From contig JALOKO010000099.1 in the NCBI GenBank assembly GCA_025456495.1, forward strand, positions 1 through 9,726: a DNA stretch of 9,726 nucleotides. The letters run 5' to 3'. Position numbers and translations under genes: made by a program. Source of the DNA: Bryobacterales bacterium (GTDB taxonomy: Bacteria > Acidobacteriota > Terriglobia > Bryobacterales > Bryobacteraceae). The notes beneath the pieces are model-generated. The model had not been told where the DNA came from, ran no database searches, and saw only the letters and a program-made list of their open reading frames with translations. Positions 6,092 through 9,726 of the stretch are shown here, in pieces (the stretch's first letter is position 1; the number at the start of each line of letters is the position of its first letter).

Positions 6092-6184
6092 CCTGTATTG
6101 TCGCGCAGGACGGAATGCGGCGCGGGATGGATTGCTGCAAGCGCCCTGCAAAAGGGAACGAAGCCGTGCCAAAGCAAACGAAAG

Positions 6185-6218
6185 GGCCGGTTGCACTCCG
6201 GGTGGAGAGCAACCGGCC
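6185..6218 (-). terminator. Intrinsic terminator of the receptor gene, distal hairpin
   Basis: GGCCGGTTGC (6185-6194) is exactly complementary to GCAACCGGCC (6209-6218). After one A-A mismatch, CTCC (6196-6199) pairs with GGAG (6204-6207) around a GGGT loop, making a long, stable hairpin. Read on the minus strand it is followed by C-TTT-CGTTTGCTTT, a U-rich tract, so it acts on transcripts from the receptor gene. The downstream sigma operon must then have its own promoter. Confidence 0.85.
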
Positions 6219-6235
6219 AAGAGCAGAACGAAAGG

Positions 6236-6252
6236 CCCGAGGGTTACTCGGG
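6236..6252 (-). terminator. Intrinsic terminator of the receptor gene, proximal hairpin
   Basis: CCCGAG (6236-6241) pairs with CTCGGG (6247-6252) around a 5-base loop, 12 bp after the receptor stop codon. On the minus strand it is followed by CC-TTTCGTTC. It is shorter than the distal hairpin and shares with it an ACGAAAGG flank, giving two consecutive terminators. Confidence 0.65.
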
Positions 6253-6264
6253 GGTGTTCAGGAG

Positions 6265-9200
6265 CTAGAACATGAACTTGAGCGCGAACTGGATGACACG
6301 TGGCGAGCCGGCTCCGGTGATGCGTCCAAACTGCACCGCGGAGGCGTTGGTGTTGGGGTTGCCAAGGTTCACCCGGTTGAACAAGTTGAAGAACTCTGAA
6401 CGGAACTGGAGGCGCATGCCTTCCCGAATGACAAAGTTCTTTGAGACGCCAGCGTCCACGGTGGCGTCGCCGGGGCCCCGGATGATGTTGCGCCCAGAGG
6501 TGCCGAAGGTGCCGACGGCGTTGACGGTGAAGGCGCTGGTGTTGAAATAGCGATCAATGAGTTCGCTGCGCGGACGGCTGGTGTCCAGGAAGGGGTCGCC
6601 TACCAGGTCAGCCCGGTCGAGGTTGACGGCGGAGCGGGAGTTATCCACGCCGCTGCCGATGGTGAGCCAATTACCGCTCACCAGGGTGATGATGCCGTTG
6701 GTTTCCCAGCCGCCGAACACCTGCCGGAGGAAGGGATTCATGCCGTTCAGCTTGGGCAGCTCGTAGACGAAGGAGCCCACGAAGCGGTGCGTGCGGTCAA
6801 GGTCAGAGGGGCCACGCTGATTGCGGATGTCGAAGGGATTGGTGGGATTACCGCCATCGTTTGAGGCATCGTCAATCATCTTCGACCAAGTGTAGTTGGC
6901 CAGCAGCGTCAGGCCCTTTTCAAAGCGCTTGTTCACGGTGGTTTGCAGGGCGTGGTAGATGGAATTGCCGCGGCTGCTTTGGTCCGCCACATTGGCGAAG
7001 GTGGGGAACAGCGGTCGGCGGGAATCCACAGTATTCCCCGGAGCGCCGAAGATGGCCGGGTTCAATTCGTTGGTCATGAAGAGGTGGTTGCCCTTTGAGC
7101 CAACGTAGGCCACGGTGCCAATCCAACTACCGAAGAACTGCTGTTGCAGGTTCAGGTTCCATTGCTGTGCCATCGCGTTCCGGAAATTCGGGTTCCACTG
7201 GGTGATGGCCATCGGGGTTACCCAGCGGTAAGCGGCAATCTCCTGGGGAGTCGTGGGCGGGTTGAAGGGGAAGGGGTTGCCGAAGCCCTGGTAAGGGTTG
7301 TCCACGCCTCCGGCCGGGTTGTTTGCCGTGAGCTTCAGCGAGAAGGGTTGGTTGGTGGAAATCTGGTTGTTGGCCTGTTGGCGGATTTGCGAATAGAAGA
7401 TGCCGTAACCGCCACGGATGGCAGACTTGCCGCTTCCGGTTGGATCGAAGGCAAAGCCGAAGCGCGGTCCCAGATTCCCCCAGGAGGTGTTCAGCAAGGT
7501 GCGGTTCGTACCGGGGTCGCCAGGATAGGCGAGGCCCTGGGGCGCGGTGGGGAAGACCGTGGATTGGAAGCCGGGGCGGATTTGCGCGTAGCGATCCAGT
7601 TGATCTTCGAACGGGAACCAGGGGTCCCAGCGCATGCCCAGGTTCAGCGTGAGCCGACGGGTTGCCTTCCAATCGTCCTGCACGAACAAACCCAGTTCCA
7701 CAACACGCGGCTTATTGGCGGCTTCAGCAATCTGCTCAAACTGGGTGATGGCGCCCAGCATCATGTCCGCGCCCGCATCTCCGGTGAAGGTATTGCGGAA
7801 CCGGATGAAGGGGTCACCGCGGAAGAACTCCTGGAGGTCAAGGATGGAACGCCGGACATCGCCGCCAATTTTGATGAAGTGCGAACCCTTGCTCCAACTC
7901 AGCACGTTGGAGAACTGGTAGTTCTGGCGGAAGTGGTTGAGGGGGAAGCGGGAGAAGGCGTTGAAGTAGCCGTCAACCTGGGTGTGGATGGCGGCAGGGG
8001 CTTCGGCGGTCATGGTGCGGGTAAAGCCGGCGCCGAAGTCGTTCCAGGTCTGGTTGCCGGGCACGATGGAAATCTGGCGACGGTCAATGTCCGTGAACGA
8101 GAAGGTGAAGGTGTTGACGATGGTGGGCGACACGATGTGGGTGTCGTTCATCACAAGGCTCCAATTCTCGTAGTTGATGCGGGCGAGAAAACCGGGCTGG
8201 TTGCCGGTGGCTTCATCGAAATCGTTCATGTTGCGCAACAGGCGGCCGTTGATCTGGTTGGCGTTGCTGATGCGGTGGTCGATTTTGACGATGTACTGGT
8301 CGTCGTCAAGCCGCTGCTGGCTGATGGTGGAGAGCAGGCCGTTGGCGCCGTTGGGCAGGGGAACCATCGCCTGGAGGAAGCGGACGGCTGGCTGATTCAG
8401 GCGCGCAGTGGGAATGCGATTGCCGGCGAAGGTTCCACCAAGTGGGTCACGCAGCGGGGCGGCGCGGTTTGAGAAGTCGCCAGTGCGCTGGGCTTCGGTG
8501 TGGACGACGGCGGTGACGGCGCCCGGTGCGCTGCGCTCATTGGTGCGCTGCCAGGAGAAGAAGAAGAAAGTGCGGTCGCGCTTGATGGGTCCGCCGATGG
8601 TGCCGCCGTATTGGTTCCGCTTGAACGGGGGTACGCCGACGGCAAAGAAATTGCGCGCGTTCAGCTTGTCGTTGCGGAGGAACTCAAACAGGGTGCCGTG
8701 GAACTGATTGGTGCCGCTCTTGGTGACGGCGGACATGAACGCGCCGGCGTTGCGGCCGCGGTCAGCGCCGTAGGAATTGGTTTGGACGCTGAACTCTTCC
8801 AGTGCGTCCGGGGAGGGGAAGACCGAAGGGGTGTTGAAGTAGGGGTCGTGGTTGTCGCCGCCATCCAACTGGTAGTTGTTGGCATTGGTGCGGGAACCGT
8901 TGATGGAGACTGAGGCGTTCTGCGCCTGGCCCTGGCCGGCGATGCCTCCAACACCCGCCACCAGATACTGCAATTGCAGGGGATTACGGCCGTTCAGCGG
9001 CAGCTCGACGATGCGCTTGCTGTCCACCACTTCGCGCAAGGCGCCGGTGCGCGTTTCCACCTGCACCAGTTCCGCGGCAACCTCCACGCTCTCGGTGACT
9101 GAGCCCAGTTCGAGCACGGCATTCACCTGACGGTTCTCATCCACCTGAACGGCGATGCCTTCCTGGATGTAAGTCTTGAAACCCTCAGCCTGGACGCGCA

Positions 9201-9426
9201 CGGTGTACGTGCCGAGGGGCAACTGAGAGATGACGTAATCGCCGGACTGGGTGCTGAGCGCGTTGCGCGTCACTCCCGTGCGGGTGTTGGTGACGGTGAT
9301 TTCCGCGGCGGGGACCACCGCGCTGCTGCCATCGCGGACGGTGCCGTAGATGGTGACGCTTCCCTGAGCGGCCAGCAGGCCGGGGAGCAAAAGGAAACAA
9401 AGGATCGCAACCATGCGATGAAACAT
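6265..9426 (-). CDS. Oar-like TonB-dependent outer-membrane receptor with carboxypeptidase-regulatory-like domain
   Basis: A large outer-membrane protein of the type expanded in Acidobacteriota, thought to take up large substrates such as glycans or peptides with energy from TonB; the substrate is unknown. Of the 1053 residues, 1-22 are a signal peptide ending LLAA-QG. Residues 23-108 form a CarboxypepD_reg-like beta-sandwich (TIYGTVRDGSSAVVPAAEITV, then SGDYVISQLPLGTYTVRVQAEGF). About 110-300 hold the plug-like domain with ELPLNGRNPLQLQYL (141-155), QLDGGDN (186-192), PDALEEFSVQTNSYGADRGR (206-225) and SGTNQFHGTLFEFLRN (237-252). The rest is the beta-barrel with alternating aromatic strands, ending in F at KFMF, as the BAM complex requires. 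No N-terminal STN domain and no clear TonB box are seen. ATG 9426 was chosen for its signal peptide and strong SD; the upstream ATG at 9627 merely reads through intergenic DNA. Two terminators follow the stop. Confidence 0.93.
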   Translation of the reverse strand: MFHRMVAILCFLLLPGLLAAQGSVTIYGTVRDGSSAVVPAAEITVTNTRTGVTRNALSTQSGDYVISQLPLGTYTVRVQAEGFKTYIQEGIAVQVDENRQVNAVLELGSVTESVEVAAELVQVETRTGALREVVDSKRIVELPLNGRNPLQLQYLVAGVGGIAGQGQAQNASVSINGSRTNANNYQLDGGDNHDPYFNTPSVFPSPDALEEFSVQTNSYGADRGRNAGAFMSAVTKSGTNQFHGTLFEFLRNDKLNARNFFAVGVPPFKRNQYGGTIGGPIKRDRTFFFFSWQRTNERSAPGAVTAVVHTEAQRTGDFSNRAAPLRDPLGGTFAGNRIPTARLNQPAVRFLQAMVPLPNGANGLLSTISQQRLDDDQYIVKIDHRISNANQINGRLLRNMNDFDEATGNQPGFLARINYENWSLVMNDTHIVSPTIVNTFTFSFTDIDRRQISIVPGNQTWNDFGAGFTRTMTAEAPAAIHTQVDGYFNAFSRFPLNHFRQNYQFSNVLSWSKGSHFIKIGGDVRRSILDLQEFFRGDPFIRFRNTFTGDAGADMMLGAITQFEQIAEAANKPRVVELGLFVQDDWKATRRLTLNLGMRWDPWFPFEDQLDRYAQIRPGFQSTVFPTAPQGLAYPGDPGTNRTLLNTSWGNLGPRFGFAFDPTGSGKSAIRGGYGIFYSQIRQQANNQISTNQPFSLKLTANNPAGGVDNPYQGFGNPFPFNPPTTPQEIAAYRWVTPMAITQWNPNFRNAMAQQWNLNLQQQFFGSWIGTVAYVGSKGNHLFMTNELNPAIFGAPGNTVDSRRPLFPTFANVADQSSRGNSIYHALQTTVNKRFEKGLTLLANYTWSKMIDDASNDGGNPTNPFDIRNQRGPSDLDRTHRFVGSFVYELPKLNGMNPFLRQVFGGWETNGIITLVSGNWLTIGSGVDNSRSAVNLDRADLVGDPFLDTSRPRSELIDRYFNTSAFTVNAVGTFGTSGRNIIRGPGDATVDAGVSKNFVIREGMRLQFRSEFFNLFNRVNLGNPNTNASAVQFGRITGAGSPRVIQFALKFMF

Positions 9427-9431
9427 AAAGA

Positions 9432-9437
9432 TCTCCT
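9432..9437 (-). promoter_or_regulatory. Ribosome binding site of the receptor gene
   Basis: On the minus strand AGGAGA stands 5 bases before the ATG at 9426 (9431-9427 between them). It fixes the start at 9426 rather than at the far upstream in-frame ATG. Confidence 0.8.
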
Positions 9438-9457
9438 GAAGCGAACGAGATGGGCCG

Positions 9458-9486
9458 AATCTATCGTGAATCGGGGTGAAATGCAA
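9458..9486 (-). promoter_or_regulatory. Candidate promoter of the receptor gene
   Basis: On the minus strand TTGCAT (9486-9481) and TAGATT (9463-9458) are separated by exactly 17 bp. The -35 matches three of six consensus bases (TTG) and the -10 four of six. Transcription would begin near 9451, leaving a leader of about 25 bases with the SD inside it. Spacing is good but box matches are weak. Confidence 0.35.
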
Positions 9487-9512
9487 ACCGCGCTGGCGCT
9501 CATGGGCGAGAT

Positions 9513-9576
9513 GGCTGGCGGTTCGGCAAAGACGGGCTGGCGGTTCGAGGCTGGGGTGTCGAGGCTGGGGTGTCGG
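9513..9576. repeat. 14-bp tandem array between the receptor and efp
   Basis: Three units in register: GGCTGGCGGTTCGA (9535-9548), GGCTGGGGTGTCGA (9549-9562) and GGCTGGGGTGTCGG (9563-9576), the last two differing in one base. A further GGCTGGCGGTTCG copy stands at 9513-9525, out of register by 22 bp. Another GGCTGG occurs at 9580-9585. The array ends just before the candidate -35 box of efp. Confidence 0.7.
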
Positions 9577-9587
9577 GGCGGCTGGCC

Positions 9588-9615
9588 TGGACCGTCGGCA
9601 GGCCTCTGGTAAACT
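9588..9615 (+). promoter_or_regulatory. Candidate promoter of efp
   Basis: TGGACC (9588-9593, four of six to the -35 consensus), a 16-bp spacer and TAAACT (9610-9615, four of six), preceded by TGG, giving an extended -10 (TGN). Transcription would begin near 9622, leaving a leader of about 49 bases before the ATG at 9671. Confidence 0.45.
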
Positions 9616-9670
9616 GAGATGTACCACCGCTGTACTTCCCGCTTAGAGCCGATCAGGAGAAATTCAACGC

Positions 9671-9726
9671 ATGATTTCCGCAAACAGCCTGCGTCCGGGC
9701 ATGGTGATTATTTTCAAGACCGAATT
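9671..9726 (+). CDS. efp: Elongation factor P, N-terminal fragment cut by window edge
   Basis: EF-P binds stalled ribosomes next to the peptidyl-tRNA and helps peptide-bond formation at consecutive prolines. Only 18 complete codons are present. The visible residues MISANSLRPGMVIIFKTE match the very conserved EF-P N-terminus (I-x-A-N-x-L-R-P-G-M-V-I). The start is supported by AGGAGA at 9655-9660, ten bases before the ATG, and by the family start. The modified loop-tip residue near position 32-34 lies outside the window, so the type of modification (lysylation, rhamnosylation or other) cannot be told. It is divergent from the receptor gene. Confidence 0.88.
   Translation, partial: MISANSLRPGMVIIFKTE

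Noticed and set aside
7144..8472. Long plus-strand open frame (442 codons) opposite the receptor gene
   Set aside because: It is antisense to a well-supported receptor; the translation is low-complexity Gly/Val/Glu-rich with no family resemblance, as expected from the complementary strand of GC-rich coding DNA.
4856..9426. FecI/FecR/TonB-transducer regulatory system
   Set aside because: The receptor carries a carboxypeptidase-regulatory-like domain rather than an STN domain, two terminators separate it from the sigma operon, and the probable anti-sigma protein shows no FecR signature.
9424..9627. N-terminal extension of the receptor from ATG 9627
   Set aside because: The 67 extra residues are Pro/Arg-rich, read through the tandem array, and precede a perfect signal peptide and SD at 9426.

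Overview
The window looks like a piece of a GC-rich Acidobacteriota chromosome, possibly Bryobacterales/Solibacter-like. The strongest pointer is a roughly 1050-residue outer-membrane receptor of the Oar type (carboxypeptidase-regulatory-like N-domain, plug, large beta-barrel), a family greatly expanded in that phylum. The taxonomic call is an inference from gene content; there is no rRNA or other phylogenetic marker of length here.

Layout, left to right. (1) Positions 1-492, minus strand: the N-terminal part of a lipoprotein with YwqK/MORN-like YYxxNGxL units, cut by the window edge. (2) Positions 493-701: a divergent intergenic region with short tandem repeats and two candidate promoters, both placed so that their transcripts would start at or next to the ATG. 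(3) Positions 702-3564, plus strand: a tight housekeeping operon xseB-ispA-tlyA-nadK (exonuclease VII small subunit, farnesyl diphosphate synthase, TlyA-type rRNA methyltransferase, NAD kinase). This is the familiar xseB-ispA-dxs-tlyA-nadK neighbourhood without dxs. (4) Positions 3566-3606: an 11-bp tandem repeat in the gap between convergent operons. (5) Positions 6042 down to 3625, minus strand: a three-gene operon of an ECF sigma factor, a single-pass membrane protein that is probably its anti-sigma factor but has no cysteine or zinc-finger motif, and an exported protein of unknown function with two predicted beta-rich regions. (6) Positions 6043-6264: two consecutive hairpins followed by U-rich tracts on the minus strand, which terminate the next gene. 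(7) Positions 9426 down to 6265, minus strand: the Oar-like TonB-dependent receptor with its own SD and candidate promoter. (8) Positions 9427-9670: a divergent intergenic region with a 14-bp tandem array. (9) Position 9671 to the edge, plus strand: the first 18 codons of efp (elongation factor P).

How the genes fit together. The plus-strand operon combines DNA repair, isoprenoid precursor synthesis, ribosomal RNA modification and NADP supply; apart from ispA its members have no obvious metabolic link, and the grouping is a conserved bacterial arrangement. The sigma/anti-sigma/exported-protein operon is the least described part: the sigma stop and anti-sigma start overlap as ATGA, and the exported protein follows closely, so it may be an extracytoplasmic sensor, partner or output of the sigma system. 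The receptor lies upstream of this operon on the same strand but is separated from it by two terminators and has no visible STN-type signalling domain, so a FecIR-style link is not supported. No tRNA, rRNA, CRISPR array, insertion sequence or phage gene was seen.
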